Below are positions 34,267 through 43,358 of a stretch of 64,000 nt of DNA, one piece after another. How positions within the stretch are numbered: position 1 is the first letter of the stretch; every line of letters begins with the position of its first letter. The stretch spans positions 372,001-436,000 of the forward strand of contig NZ_LKBT01000001.1 of the NCBI RefSeq assembly GCF_002699985.1, written 5' to 3'. The notes below the pieces were generated by a model that saw nothing but the letters and a program-made list of their open reading frames with translations, was not told the origin of the DNA and did not search any database. Made by a program: the position numbers and the translations under genes. The DNA is from Pseudomonas sp. ICMP 561. GTDB lineage: Bacteria > Pseudomonadota > Gammaproteobacteria > Pseudomonadales > Pseudomonadaceae.

Positions 34267-36552
34267 CTACCCCATTATCATCGGCGGCTCGAACGCCGTG
34301 ACTTCCGGCAACTCCCCTTCCCACTTCACGATATCCACCGTCGCCGTTTGTGCCGAGCAGCCTTGGGACAGGCTTGATGAGCCGACATCCTCAGTAACCA
34401 TGTTCGGATTGCCGTGTTTTTCCAGGCTGCCGGGCTCGCCGTGCACCAGCGGATCGAACCACGCACCGGTGGCGATCTGGACCACGCCTGGGCGAATGTT
34501 ATCCGAGACAATCACACCGGCCAGAAACGCCCCACGGTCATTGAAGACCTTGACCACATCGCCATCGCTGATACCCCGCGCCCGCGCATCGTCGGTATTG
34601 AGGGTCAGCGGTTCGCGTTGTTGAATCTTTGAAGAACGGCTGTAGCTGCCATGGTCATATTGGCTGTGCAGGCGGGTTTTCGGTTGATTGGATAACAGAT
34701 GCAACGGATAGTCTGCCGCCGTGTTGTCCAGCCACACCGGGTGCCCGGGGCAGTCGGCATACCCGAACCCGGCGATGCGCTCGGAGAAAATCTCGATACG
34801 CCCCGACGGGGTTGGCAACGGATGGGCGTCGGGGTCCTTGCGAAAGGCTTGCAGCAACACCGTATCCTGCTCCGGATATTCGACTTCAAACACGCCATCG
34901 CGCCAGAACTGATCATAGTCCGGCAACTGAATGCCAAACTCCCCCGCCCTGCCCCGTGACTCTTCGTAAATGTGCCGCAACCAGCCCGAAGCATCCCGAC
35001 CTTCGGTGAAGCTGTCGGCAAAACCCAGTCGGCCGGAAAGCTCGGCCAGAATCGCGTAATCGTCTCGGGATTCGCCCACCGGCTCGATCGCCTGTTGCAT
35101 GGCGATCATGAAACGATCAGACGCCGAGCTGCCGATATCGTTACGCTCCAGCGCCGTCGTGGCGGGTAAAACGATGTCAGCGTACTTGGCCTGAGCGGTC
35201 CAGAACTGCTCGTGGACAATAATAGTTTCCGGGCGCTGCCAGGCTTTCAGCAGGCGATTGAGGTCCTGATGGTGGTGAAAGATATTCCCGCCCGCCCAGT
35301 ACACCAGGCGGATGTCCGGATAATTCCGCTGCTGACCGTTGTAGTCGAACGCCGCGCCGGGGTTGAGCAACATGTCCGCCACCCGCGCTACGGGAATAAA
35401 GTCTTTGACGGGGTTCTGGCCTTGGGAAAAACGCGGCCCGGAGAACGCTTTGCGACCGCTACCGGTGTTGTTCATGCAACCGTAACCCAGACCGAAGCCA
35501 CCGCCGGGCAAACCGATCTGGCCCAACAGCGTGGCCAGCGTCACGGTCATCCAGAACGGTTGCTCGCCATGCACAGAGCGCTGCAAGGAATAGGCGATAT
35601 TGATCATCGTGCGCTTGCTGGCCATGCGTCGGGCCAGATCAGTGATCTGCGCAGCTGGAATATCCGTCAGGGCTTGAGCCCATTCGGGGTCTTTAGGCTG
35701 ACCATCGGTAAGGCCAAGCAGGTAATCACGGAAGCGTTCATAACCCACCGCGTAACGCTGAACGAAGTCTTCGTTGTGCAAACCTTCGGTGACCAACACG
35801 TAAGCCAAAGCCATCATCAAAGCAGTGTCGCTGCCCGGGCGCACCGGCAGCCATTCATTGCGCGTTGGCCCAATCAGATCATCCCGCAGCGGGCTGACGT
35901 TGACGAATTCCACGCCCGCTGCGGACATGTCTTGCAGGGCCTTGGTCAGCAGGTGATCACTGGCACCACCGGGGCTGGTCTGGGCATTTTTGGCAGGCAG
36001 GCCGCCGAACGCGACGAATAGCTCGCAATGCTGCGCAAGGTTTTTCCATGAGGTATGCGCTGCCAACAACCAGTCCATGTTGCCGACAATATGCGGCATC
36101 AATACGCGTCCGGCACCGAGGCTATAGCTGTCGACGCTGGCGACGTAACCACCAAAGCCATTAAGGAAGCGGTGCAGCTGACTTTGCGCATGATGGAAAC
36201 GCCCAGCACTGCCCCAGCCATAACTGCCGCCAAAAATTGCCTGATTTCCGTGTTCGGCTTTGACCCGTTTCAGTTGTTTCGCCACCAGTTCCAGCGCGAC
36301 GTCCCAGGAAACTTCTACAAAGGGTTCCTGACCGCGTAACTCCGGACTGCCACCCTGCCCCTCAAGCTGCCCCTCCAGAAAACCGCGCCGCACGGCAGGC
36401 CGCCGAATACGCGTGGGCGATGTCAGCGCGTCAGCCACTGAATCACCGATAGGTGAAGGATCGCTGTCCCACTCCACCGGCACCAAAGCCCGCAGTTCGC
36501 CATCGACGACTTGCGGGCGATAAGCCCCCCAATGCAGCGAAGTGAAACTCAT
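34267..36552 (-). CDS. bisC: Molybdopterin oxidoreductase, BisC/DMSO-reductase type
   Basis: A 761-residue enzyme of the DMSO reductase family without an N-terminal iron-sulfur motif and without a Tat signal, so cytoplasmic like BisC. BisC-type enzymes reduce biotin sulfoxide and free methionine-S-sulfoxide. Visible are GSYGWGSAGRFHHAQSQLHR, the Ser-bearing molybdenum segment DSYSLGAGRVL, the middle molybdopterin regions (GCMNNTGSGRKAFSGPRF), and the C-terminal molydopterin-dinucleotide-binding domain (SNQPKTRLHSQYDHGSYS; ARARGISDGDVVKVFNDRG). AAAGGAG precedes the ATG. The window also encodes three other methionine-sulfoxide or peroxide repair enzymes, though not adjacent. TorZ-like N-oxide reduction is the alternative. 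Confidence 0.85.
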   Translation of the reverse strand: MSFTSLHWGAYRPQVVDGELRALVPVEWDSDPSPIGDSVADALTSPTRIRRPAVRRGFLEGQLEGQGGSPELRGQEPFVEVSWDVALELVAKQLKRVKAEHGNQAIFGGSYGWGSAGRFHHAQSQLHRFLNGFGGYVASVDSYSLGAGRVLMPHIVGNMDWLLAAHTSWKNLAQHCELFVAFGGLPAKNAQTSPGGASDHLLTKALQDMSAAGVEFVNVSPLRDDLIGPTRNEWLPVRPGSDTALMMALAYVLVTEGLHNEDFVQRYAVGYERFRDYLLGLTDGQPKDPEWAQALTDIPAAQITDLARRMASKRTMINIAYSLQRSVHGEQPFWMTVTLATLLGQIGLPGGGFGLGYGCMNNTGSGRKAFSGPRFSQGQNPVKDFIPVARVADMLLNPGAAFDYNGQQRNYPDIRLVYWAGGNIFHHHQDLNRLLKAWQRPETIIVHEQFWTAQAKYADIVLPATTALERNDIGSSASDRFMIAMQQAIEPVGESRDDYAILAELSGRLGFADSFTEGRDASGWLRHIYEESRGRAGEFGIQLPDYDQFWRDGVFEVEYPEQDTVLLQAFRKDPDAHPLPTPSGRIEIFSERIAGFGYADCPGHPVWLDNTAADYPLHLLSNQPKTRLHSQYDHGSYSRSSKIQQREPLTLNTDDARARGISDGDVVKVFNDRGAFLAGVIVSDNIRPGVVQIATGAWFDPLVHGEPGSLEKHGNPNMVTEDVGSSSLSQGCSAQTATVDIVKWEGELPEVTAFEPPMIMG

Positions 36553-36567
36553 GACGCGGTACTCCTT

Positions 36568-36599
36568 TGGTTTAACCCGTATTCAAACGGGTTAAACCA
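36568..36599. promoter_or_regulatory. Perfect 13-base inverted repeat upstream of bisC
   Basis: TGGTTTAACCCGT, 6 bases, ACGGGTTAAACCA. It begins 16 bases before the bisC ATG, just ahead of the ribosome site. It could be an operator or a 5'-leader hairpin. The rest of the 36553-36750 interval holds a single REP arm (about 36689-36719). Confidence 0.75.
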
Positions 36600-36750
36600 T
36601 AGCACTTAGTTTTTTATTCACTAAATGCATTTTCAGAATGGGTTTATATGCAAAGACTAACCATCAAAACTCCCCTGATCCACGCTACCGGCGAGCAGCA
36701 AGCGCGCTCCTACAGATAAAAGCATATAAATTCAAATGCGCGCGGCTTCA

Positions 36751-37131
36751 CTACACCGCGAGCTGCACGTCCTCTCCCTCAAAGCGCACAGGCCAGACCC
36801 GCAAACGCTGCTCCGGGTATTCCAGACAGCTGCCATCCTTCAAACGAAAATGCTGCTTGTACAGCGGCGAGGCAATGACCAGATCACCCTTGATACTGCC
36901 GATCAGTCCGCGGCCAATCACGTTAACCCCGGACTGCGGATCACGATTGTCCACCGCGTAAAGCTGACTGCCCTCAGCGTCCGGCAGATAGAACAGCGCG
37001 ACCTGCGCGCCGTCGAGCCAGACCACAACGCCAGAGTTGGTCACCAGATCTTCTCGGCCGCAAACCGTATGCCACGCAAGACTCGAATCAGGTGCAACAG
37101 GTTCGCTGTGTTTGATAGCTGTCAGGCTCAT
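36751..37131 (-). CDS. nirD: Assimilatory nitrite reductase small subunit NirD
   Basis: A 126-residue Rieske-fold protein of the NirD type, with the fold marks GREDLVTNSGVVVWLDGAQVALFYLP and GLIGSIKGDLVIASPLYKQHF. It lacks the Cys-His pairs of true Rieske clusters, as usual for NirD. It partners NirB in reducing nitrite to ammonium with NADH. Its ATG shares one base with the nirB stop (TGATG), so synthesis is coupled. Confidence 0.95.
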   Translation of the reverse strand: MSLTAIKHSEPVAPDSSLAWHTVCGREDLVTNSGVVVWLDGAQVALFYLPDAEGSQLYAVDNRDPQSGVNVIGRGLIGSIKGDLVIASPLYKQHFRLKDGSCLEYPEQRLRVWPVRFEGEDVQLAV

Positions 37132-39692
37132 CAGAGTGCCTCCTCGACGACGGGAATAAGGTTCAGCTCGGCAGCCGTGGCCGGACGACGCTGGCCGCGC
37201 TCCTCGACGAAATGGATGTCCGGGTCCGGCCGCTTGTCATTAACGAAGGTGCGGAAACGCTTGAGTTTCTCCGGGCTCTTGAGGGTGTTGGCCCATTCGC
37301 ATTCGTAGCGATCAACCACCAGTTGCATCTGCGCTTCCAGTTCCGCGCCCAACCCGAGGCTGTCGTTGATGATCACATCTTTGAGGTAGTCCAGACCGCC
37401 TTCCAGGCTTTCGCGCCATACCGAGGTGCGCTGCAGCTTGTCGGCAGTGCGGATGTAGAACATCAGGAAACGGTCGATGTAGCGAATCAGGGTTTCGTCA
37501 TCCAGGTCGGTGGCGAACAGCTCGGCATGGCGCGGACGCATGCCACCGTTACCGGAGATATAGAGGTTCCAGCCCTTCTCGGTGGCGATCACGCCAACGT
37601 CTTTGCTCTGCGCTTCGGCGCACTCACGGGTACAGCCGGAGACCGCGAACTTTAGCTTGTGCGGCGAGCGCAGACCTTTGTAGCGATCCTCGATGGTCAA
37701 GGCCATCTGCACGCTGTCCTGCACACCGTAACGGCACCAGGTACTGCCGACACAGGACTTCACCGTACGCGTCGATTTACCGTAGGCATGGCCGGTCTCG
37801 AACCCGGCTTCGATCAGCTCCGACCAGATGTCCGGCAACTCATGCAGTTGCGCACCGAACAGGTCGATGCGCTGGCCGCCGGTGATTTTGGTGTACAGGT
37901 CGTACTTCTTCGCTACCACGCCGATGGCGATCAGCTTGTCGGCCGTGATTTCGCCGCCCGCGATACGCGGCACAACGGAGTAAGTGCCGTTCTTCTGCAT
38001 GTTGGCCATGAACGTGTCGTTAGTATCCTGCAAAGGCACCAGTGAGGCGTCCATGATTGGCTGGTTCCAGCACGACGCCAGAATCGAACCCACGACCGGT
38101 TTGCAGATATCACAACCGGTGTGGCCACGACCGTGTTTGGCAAGCAGTTCTTCGAACGTCTGCACACCCTCAACGCGAACCAGCGCGTACAACTCCTGAC
38201 GGGTGTAGGCGAAATGTTCGCACAGGCTTTTATCGACGCTGACACCGCGAGCAATCAGCTCGTGTTCAAACACAGTTTTCAACAAAGCGGCACAGCCACC
38301 GCAACCGGTGCAAGCCTTGGTCTCGGACTTGAGCACGCCCAAATCGGTACAACCGCCATCAATGGCCGAGCAGATGGCGCCTTTGGTGACGTTGTGGCAC
38401 GAACAAATGGTCGCGGTTTCAGGCAAAGACGCCGGGCCCAGAGTGGGTGCGCCAGAAGAACTCGGCAGGATCAGACTGGCCGGTTCGGCGGGCAGCGTGA
38501 TCGCGTTCTGCATGTATTGCAGCAGGGTGTCGTAGTAGCTGTTGTCGCCCACCAGCACTGCGCCAATCACATGCTTGCCGGAGGCATCGACCACCAGGCG
38601 GCGGTAGCTGGCAGTGGTCTGATCGATGAATTGATAGCTGCGTGAGCCCGGCGTGTGGCCGTGAGCATCACCAATGGAGCCAACGTCGACACCCAGCAGT
38701 TTCAGCTTGGTGGACATGTCGGCGCCCATGAACGGATCAGCTTCGCCACCGCACAAGGTCGTCGCTACGGCGCGTGCCATCTGGTAACCCGGTGCAACCA
38801 GACCAAAGATACTGCCGTTCCAGGCCGCGCACTCGCCAATCGCGTAAATATCCGGATCGCTGCTCAGGCACTGGCCGTCGATGCTGACGCCGCCACGGGG
38901 ACCAATGTCCAGACCGCATTGCCGGGCCAGCGCATCCTGCGCACGAATGCCTGCGGAGAACACGATGAGGTCGGTTTCGAGGAATTCGTCATTGCCGAAG
39001 TTCATCCGGTAGCGGTATTCCTCACCCGCCGTGATCGACTGCGTACCACGGGCCAGATGCACCCCGACGCCTAATTGCTCGATGCGATCCTTGAGGGCGA
39101 TACCGCCCTGCTCGTCCAGTTGAACCGGCATCAAGCGCGAGGCGAACTCCACGACGTGCGCTTCGAGGCCAAGGCTTTTCAGGGCATTCGCAGCTTCCAG
39201 TCCCAACAAGCCACCGCCCACCACAACACCGCGAATAGCGTTAGTCGCCGCAGTGCGGATCGCATCAAGGTCTTCCAGAGTGCGGTAAACCAGACGTGAG
39301 TCACCGTGAGCCCCTTCAATCGGTGGCACGAACGGGTAGGATCCGGTGGCCAGCACCAGCTTGTCGTAATGCACACTACCGCTGGCGGTGATGACTTTGT
39401 GGCCGTCCCGGTCAATCTCCAGCACTTGGGTGCCAAGGTGCAGCGTGACGCCGGGCGTCTGATACAGCGCAGCATCGGAAAGCGCCAGCGACTCGGCATC
39501 ACGGCCGGTGAAGTACTCGGACAAATGCACGCGGTCATAAGCGCGCATGAGCTCTTCGCCAAACACATGCAGTTGATAGTGCTGCAACGCGCCACCGGCA
39601 ATCAATTGCTCGACACAGTGGTGTCCGACCATGCCATTGCCGATCACGATCAGGGTTTGCAGCGAGTTCGAAGAATCAATATTTGTGTTCAT
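37131..39692 (-). CDS. nirB: Assimilatory NADH-nitrite reductase large subunit NirB
   Basis: An 853-residue cytoplasmic enzyme. From the N-terminus: an FAD/NAD(P)H reductase domain (TLIVIGNGMVGHHCVEQL; GVVVGGGLLGLEAANALKSLG), a BFD-like [2Fe-2S] domain with its Cys cluster (ICSCHNVTKG; KACTGCGGC), then the siroheme/[4Fe-4S] domain with CVGSTWC and CTREC. ATG 39692 (MNTNIDSSNS) is preferred over the in-frame upstream codon at 39719, which would lie inside the leader terminator region. The leader carries a strong intrinsic terminator 40-80 bases upstream, which suggests control by nitrate/nitrite-responsive antitermination. Confidence 0.96.
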   Translation of the reverse strand: MNTNIDSSNSLQTLIVIGNGMVGHHCVEQLIAGGALQHYQLHVFGEELMRAYDRVHLSEYFTGRDAESLALSDAALYQTPGVTLHLGTQVLEIDRDGHKVITASGSVHYDKLVLATGSYPFVPPIEGAHGDSRLVYRTLEDLDAIRTAATNAIRGVVVGGGLLGLEAANALKSLGLEAHVVEFASRLMPVQLDEQGGIALKDRIEQLGVGVHLARGTQSITAGEEYRYRMNFGNDEFLETDLIVFSAGIRAQDALARQCGLDIGPRGGVSIDGQCLSSDPDIYAIGECAAWNGSIFGLVAPGYQMARAVATTLCGGEADPFMGADMSTKLKLLGVDVGSIGDAHGHTPGSRSYQFIDQTTASYRRLVVDASGKHVIGAVLVGDNSYYDTLLQYMQNAITLPAEPASLILPSSSGAPTLGPASLPETATICSCHNVTKGAICSAIDGGCTDLGVLKSETKACTGCGGCAALLKTVFEHELIARGVSVDKSLCEHFAYTRQELYALVRVEGVQTFEELLAKHGRGHTGCDICKPVVGSILASCWNQPIMDASLVPLQDTNDTFMANMQKNGTYSVVPRIAGGEITADKLIAIGVVAKKYDLYTKITGGQRIDLFGAQLHELPDIWSELIEAGFETGHAYGKSTRTVKSCVGSTWCRYGVQDSVQMALTIEDRYKGLRSPHKLKFAVSGCTRECAEAQSKDVGVIATEKGWNLYISGNGGMRPRHAELFATDLDDETLIRYIDRFLMFYIRTADKLQRTSVWRESLEGGLDYLKDVIINDSLGLGAELEAQMQLVVDRYECEWANTLKSPEKLKRFRTFVNDKRPDPDIHFVEERGQRRPATAAELNLIPVVEEAL

Positions 39693-39730
39693 GGATAGCA
39701 CCCGACCAAAGCCAATCACGGAATAAAAAG

Positions 39731-39772
39731 CAAAAAAAAGCGCCTGAAACCTTGCGGTCTCAGGCGCCTTTG
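39731..39772 (-). terminator. Leader terminator upstream of nirB (candidate antitermination site)
   Basis: On the minus strand the stem is GCGCCTGAGACC and its partner GGTTTCAGGCGC, followed by eight T residues. This is a strong intrinsic terminator about 40 bases before the nirB ATG, inside its own 5' leader. In several proteobacteria, NasR/NasT-type proteins act on such leaders of nitrate/nitrite assimilation genes. Confidence 0.8.
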
Positions 39773-39907
39773 CCTGTTCGTTTGGTGGTTAACCTGGCCT
39801 CTATGCCTGATCCACCCATAGTGCCCTGGCCTTGTTGGCTGATCGATCTTCGTTGACCGACGGGCTGCCCACTCGACTACGTTCGCGGTGGACCTGAACA
39901 AGGGTGA

Positions 39908-39923
39908 TGCAGCGTTTGTGCCA
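39908..39923 (-). promoter_or_regulatory. Candidate sigma54 promoter of nirBD
   Basis: On the minus strand TGGCAC-N5-CTGCA is one base from the -24/-12 consensus TGGCAC-N5-TTGCA. It would give a leader of about 200 bases containing the terminator at 39731-39772. Nitrogen assimilation genes commonly use NtrC and sigma54. The remainder of 39693-40107 holds no gene. Confidence 0.5.
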
Positions 39924-40109
39924 GCCTTCGTGCAAATCGGGAAAACCCGCGTAAAGCCAGACTGTCGACGCGGGTATACAGGAGCGGTTTGGCGTCACGG
40001 CTCATGATTTGGCGCATCGCCATGGTGCAAATCGGGCGCAGTCGGCTTTATATAGTGCAACAAGCGCGTTATCCAGGGTGCTTTATTGACTCAATTGGCG
40101 ATGCATGAG

Positions 40110-40246
40110 ATGCAATCTATATGATTCTCTCGCTAAAAAAGAGCCATATAAGACTCTTCACGCCAAAAATGTAACCTATAAGGCTCTTTATTTAATAAAG
40201 TAATCTATATAGCTCATTTATCTTGACGAGAGCCATATAGATTACA
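40110..40246. promoter_or_regulatory. Cluster of five operator-like motifs upstream of hipBA
   Basis: Five related copies of a motif close to AATCTATATGGCTCT lie in this AT-rich region. Three are forward (about 40114, 40172 and 40202) and two inverted (about 40140 and 40228, reading AGAGCCATATA). They end 30 bases before the HipB-like ATG. HipB proteins bind several operators cooperatively and repress their own operon, so these are the likely binding sites. Confidence 0.7.
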
Positions 40247-40275
40247 TACTGCGTACCTCACCGAGGGACCGCGCC

Positions 40276-40599
40276 ATGAAAACCACATTGCTTGATCAAA
40301 TCCGCCAACGTCGTCTTGCGCTTGGCTTGAAAATTCAGGAAATGCCATTGCTCGCAGGGCTCACAAGACAGCAGTACGGCAAAATCGAAGCGGGTGGCAA
40401 CCCACGACTCAACACGCTCGATCAGATTGCTGAGGGGTTGGAGTCGGCGCTGGTTCTGGTCCCCAAGTCGAAGCTCGCTGCCGTTCAACGCATTCTTGCC
40501 AGCGAAGCTCAAACGGAGATCAATCAGCGCTACACCGAACCTGGAGTGCAAACTTTGACGGTCAGCGAAGAGGCTGAAAACCCCTGGGGAGACCTCTGA
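40276..40599 (+). CDS. hipB: HipB-like XRE-family antitoxin/repressor
   Basis: 107 residues with an XRE helix-turn-helix (QIRQRRLALGLKIQEMPLLAGLTRQQYGKIEAGGNPRLNTLDQIAEGL) and a hydrophilic C-terminal tail. In HipBA modules this protein neutralises the kinase HipA and represses the operon. The stop overlaps the hipA start by one base (TGATG). The multiple operator motifs upstream support autoregulation. Confidence 0.9.
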   Translation: MKTTLLDQIRQRRLALGLKIQEMPLLAGLTRQQYGKIEAGGNPRLNTLDQIAEGLESALVLVPKSKLAAVQRILASEAQTEINQRYTEPGVQTLTVSEEAENPWGDL

Positions 40600-41864
40600 T
40601 GGTCAAAGAAACGGTCTCAGCCTTACGATTGACCCTTCAGGGTGAAAACGTCGGTTATGTCGCGGGGTACTCCAACGGCAAGAACGTTTTCACACTAGCG
40701 CCCGAGTACGTCCAAAACGAGGCCAAAAATCCGCTGACGCTGTCCCACAACAACCCCGCGTCTCTGGCCCGGCAACTTGCAGCAAGCCATCCCTACATCA
40801 GCAGCCATAAGCTGCACCCGGTGCTCAGCAACCTGCTTCCAGAAGGCGCGTTACGCGACTTCCTGTCACAAGCGATGAAGGTTCATCGGGATAATGAATT
40901 CCCGCTGCTGACCTGGCTGGGCCGAGACCTCCCCGGCGCACTGATTGCCTACCCTCTGGAAGCCTCGGAAATCCCGCATCTGGCCCTTCAGTACCGTGGA
41001 AAAATCCAGCCCACCGTTATCGATATTCCTGATAGCCGAGCGCATTTTTCTCTGGCTGGCGTACAAATGAAATTCTCCATGCGCAACCAGGACGGGCGTT
41101 ACATCACCGGCGACCCCGATGCTCCCGGGGACTGGATTATTAAAACGCCTTCGACCGTGCATCCGTTTGTGCCACTCAATGAATACACAGCAATGACACT
41201 CGCTGCCCTTGCTGGCGTGAACATCCCCGAAATCAAGCTGATCCCGATGACCCACATCGAGGCGCTTCCCAACATCAATCTGCCGAATGAGCAGTACGCC
41301 TATGGAATACGTCGATACGATCGATTGCCAGACAACAAGCGCGTCCACTCAGAAGACTTTGCCCAGATTTTCTTTGCCTACGCCCACGACAAATACCGCG
41401 CGGCCAGTTATGAACAGGTAGGGAAGCTGATTTATCAAAACTCGCTTCAAGGCCAGCGCGACGCGGCGCAGATGGCGGTGAGACTCCTGGTCAACATACT
41501 GCTGGCGAACGGCGACGCGCACCTCAAGAACTGGAGCATGATTTATCCAGATGGCCGCAACGCCGAACTGTCTCCCGCGTACGACATCGTTGTGACCAAG
41601 GCCTACATCACCGATGAAAACCAGTACGCCCTGAATATGGGCGGTAGCAAAAACTGGTACGAAGTTTCCATGGAGGACTTCAAGAAGTGGGCGGAATATG
41701 GGGATATTCCGTGGCGTCCGGTTCTCTATAACCTCAGAGCGGCGCTGGAGAAAGCTCGTACCCTTTGGCCTGCGGCGCTGGATGAGAGCAGGATGGCGGA
41801 CGACCACAAAAGCGTTTTACGCAAGCACTGGAAGCGGCTGCATGCTGATTTTCGGATTGGGTGA
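40599..41864 (+). CDS. hipA: HipA-family Ser/Thr kinase toxin
   Basis: A 421-residue HipA-family protein. The HipA N-terminal domain (LTLQGENVGYVAGYSNGKNVFTLAP) is followed by the kinase core, with the nucleotide loop SLAGVQMKFSMR, catalytic Asp306 in NGDAHLKNW and metal-binding Asp329 in SPAYDIV. E. coli HipA phosphorylates glutamyl-tRNA synthetase and induces persistence; the target here is not known. All key residues look intact. The neighbouring tRNA-Glu/Gly array is a curious but possibly chance association. Confidence 0.92.
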   Translation: MVKETVSALRLTLQGENVGYVAGYSNGKNVFTLAPEYVQNEAKNPLTLSHNNPASLARQLAASHPYISSHKLHPVLSNLLPEGALRDFLSQAMKVHRDNEFPLLTWLGRDLPGALIAYPLEASEIPHLALQYRGKIQPTVIDIPDSRAHFSLAGVQMKFSMRNQDGRYITGDPDAPGDWIIKTPSTVHPFVPLNEYTAMTLAALAGVNIPEIKLIPMTHIEALPNINLPNEQYAYGIRRYDRLPDNKRVHSEDFAQIFFAYAHDKYRAASYEQVGKLIYQNSLQGQRDAAQMAVRLLVNILLANGDAHLKNWSMIYPDGRNAELSPAYDIVVTKAYITDENQYALNMGGSKNWYEVSMEDFKKWAEYGDIPWRPVLYNLRAALEKARTLWPAALDESRMADDHKSVLRKHWKRLHADFRIG

Positions 41865-41937
41865 CTTGCGACAGATCTTGCCTCGCTGATAAAACCACGC
41901 TGTTCACAGCAAACACGGCTGGATTGAAATGCATTTT

Positions 41938-42011
41938 CTGTAGGAGCTGCCGAAGGCTGCGAAGCATTTCTCCTGACACACCGCGATCGCAGCCTTCGGC
42001 AGCTCCTACAG
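41938..42011. repeat. REP doublet (REPIN), GAGCTGCCGAAGGCTGCGA class
   Basis: The arms are CTGTAGGAGCTGCCGAAGGC and GCCTTCGGCAGCTCCTACAG. This is the first of five copies of this class, all in the right third of the window. It lies between hipA and the tRNA array terminator. Confidence 0.9.
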
Positions 42012-42107
42012 GCCCTATGTTTGCCACGATACAGCCCGGTGCCTTGGACACCGGGGCCACTTCTACAGAAAAATATGCCAAATCAGATAGCTGGGCATTA
42101 AAAAACG

Positions 42108-42141
42108 CACAAACAAAAACGCCGCTCTATTGAGCGGCGTT
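42108..42141 (-). terminator. Intrinsic terminator of the tRNA array
   Basis: The stem ACGCCGCTC / GAGCGGCGT is followed on the minus strand by TTTTTGTTTG. It lies about 12 bases beyond the last tRNA-Gly. Confidence 0.85.
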
Positions 42142-42152
42142 TTCGTTAAATA

Positions 42153-42228
<76 letters not shown>

Positions 42229-42230
42229 AA

Positions 42231-42306
42231 TGGCGTCCCCTAGGGGACTCGAACCCCTGTTACCGCCGTGAAAGGGCGGTGTCCTAGGCCACTAGACGAA
42301 GGGGAC
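42231..42306 (-). tRNA. tRNA-Glu (TTC), copy 4 in transcription order
   Basis: 76 bases including encoded CCA. It begins GTCCCCTTCGTCTAGTGGCC, the anticodon stem-loop CCGCCCTTTCACGGCGG reads TTC, and the T-arm is GGGGTTCGAATCCCC. It is separated from the following tRNA-Gly by 2 bases. Confidence 0.97.
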
Positions 42307-42409
42307 ACGCTAACTGAAACACATGGTGTGTATTTCAGTGCCCAAATCCAAGTCCGAAGACTGGGTTCTGGTTTCACTCAATCTCGCCCGGAAGCAAGAC
42401 TGCATAAAC

Positions 42410-42485
<76 letters not shown>

Positions 42486-42489
42486 AATA

Positions 42490-42565
42490 TGGCGTCCCCT
42501 AGGGGACTCGAACCCCTGTTACCGCCGTGAAAGGGCGGTGTCCTAGGCCACTAGACGAAGGGGAC
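42490..42565 (-). tRNA. tRNA-Glu (TTC), copy 3
   Basis: Same sequence as the other tRNA-Glu copies; 4 bases separate it from the tRNA-Gly. Confidence 0.97.
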
Positions 42566-42668
42566 ACACGAACTGAAACACATGGTGTGTATTTCAGTGC
42601 CCAAATCCAAGTCCGAAGACTGGGTTCTGGTTTCACTCAATCTCGCCCGGAAGCAAGACTGCATAAAC

Positions 42669-42744
<76 letters not shown>

Positions 42745-42748
42745 AATA

Positions 42749-42824
42749 TGGCGTCCCCTAGGGGACTCGAACCCCTGTTACCGCCGTGAAAGGGCGGTGT
42801 CCTAGGCCACTAGACGAAGGGGAC
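42749..42824 (-). tRNA. tRNA-Glu (TTC), copy 2
   Basis: Same sequence as the other tRNA-Glu copies of the array. Confidence 0.97.
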
Positions 42825-42927
42825 ACACGAACTGAAACACATGGTGTGTATTTCAGTGCCCAAATCCAAGTCCGAAGACTGGGTTCTGGTTTCACTCAAT
42901 CTCGCCCGGAAGCAAGACTGCATAAAC

Positions 42928-43003
<76 letters not shown>

Positions 43004-43007
43004 AATA

Positions 43008-43083
43008 TGGCGTCCCCTAGGGGACTCGAACCCCTGTTACCGCCGTGAAAGGGCGGTGTCCTAGGCCACTAGACGAAGGGGAC
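43008..43083 (-). tRNA. tRNA-Glu (TTC), copy 1
   Basis: Promoter-proximal tRNA of the array, about 55 bases after the expected transcription start. Confidence 0.97.
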
Positions 43084-43146
43084 ACACGTACAACTTCACT
43101 ACTTAACTTGCGTTCCGCTAGGTGCTTTACGCTGTAAGTGGCGCGC

Positions 43147-43175
43147 ATTCTATGGATGGATTGAGGGGTCGTCAA
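43147..43175 (-). promoter_or_regulatory. Promoter of the tRNA array
   Basis: On the minus strand TTGACG, 17 bases, TAGAAT, followed by the GC-rich discriminator GCGCGCC, as expected for a stringently controlled stable-RNA promoter. Confidence 0.85.
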
Positions 43176-43358
43176 CCCCAATGTGAAAATTTATCTAAAT
43201 CAATGACTTCGCCTGCTTTATCCAGCCGCCTGGCGCTGCGCGCTTCAGGTATTTATGTATTGGCCGACAAACTACAAGCAGTGCATCTATGCGCAATAGT
43301 GCTTAGCCACTACACTCACTTCAAATTTACTGACTACAGCTATATAGAGGTTCGCGCG

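Noticed and set aside
34267..36552. Assignment of the molybdoenzyme as assimilatory nitrate reductase NasA because nirBD is adjacent
   Set aside because: The N-terminal iron-sulfur Cys motif of NasA is missing, and the length and motifs fit BisC/DMSO-reductase types.
43122..43358. N-terminal extension of the membrane-anchored protein
   Set aside because: It overlaps the tRNA-array promoter, lacks a ribosome site and has a composition unlike the rest. The GTG at 43359 has AGAGG at proper distance.
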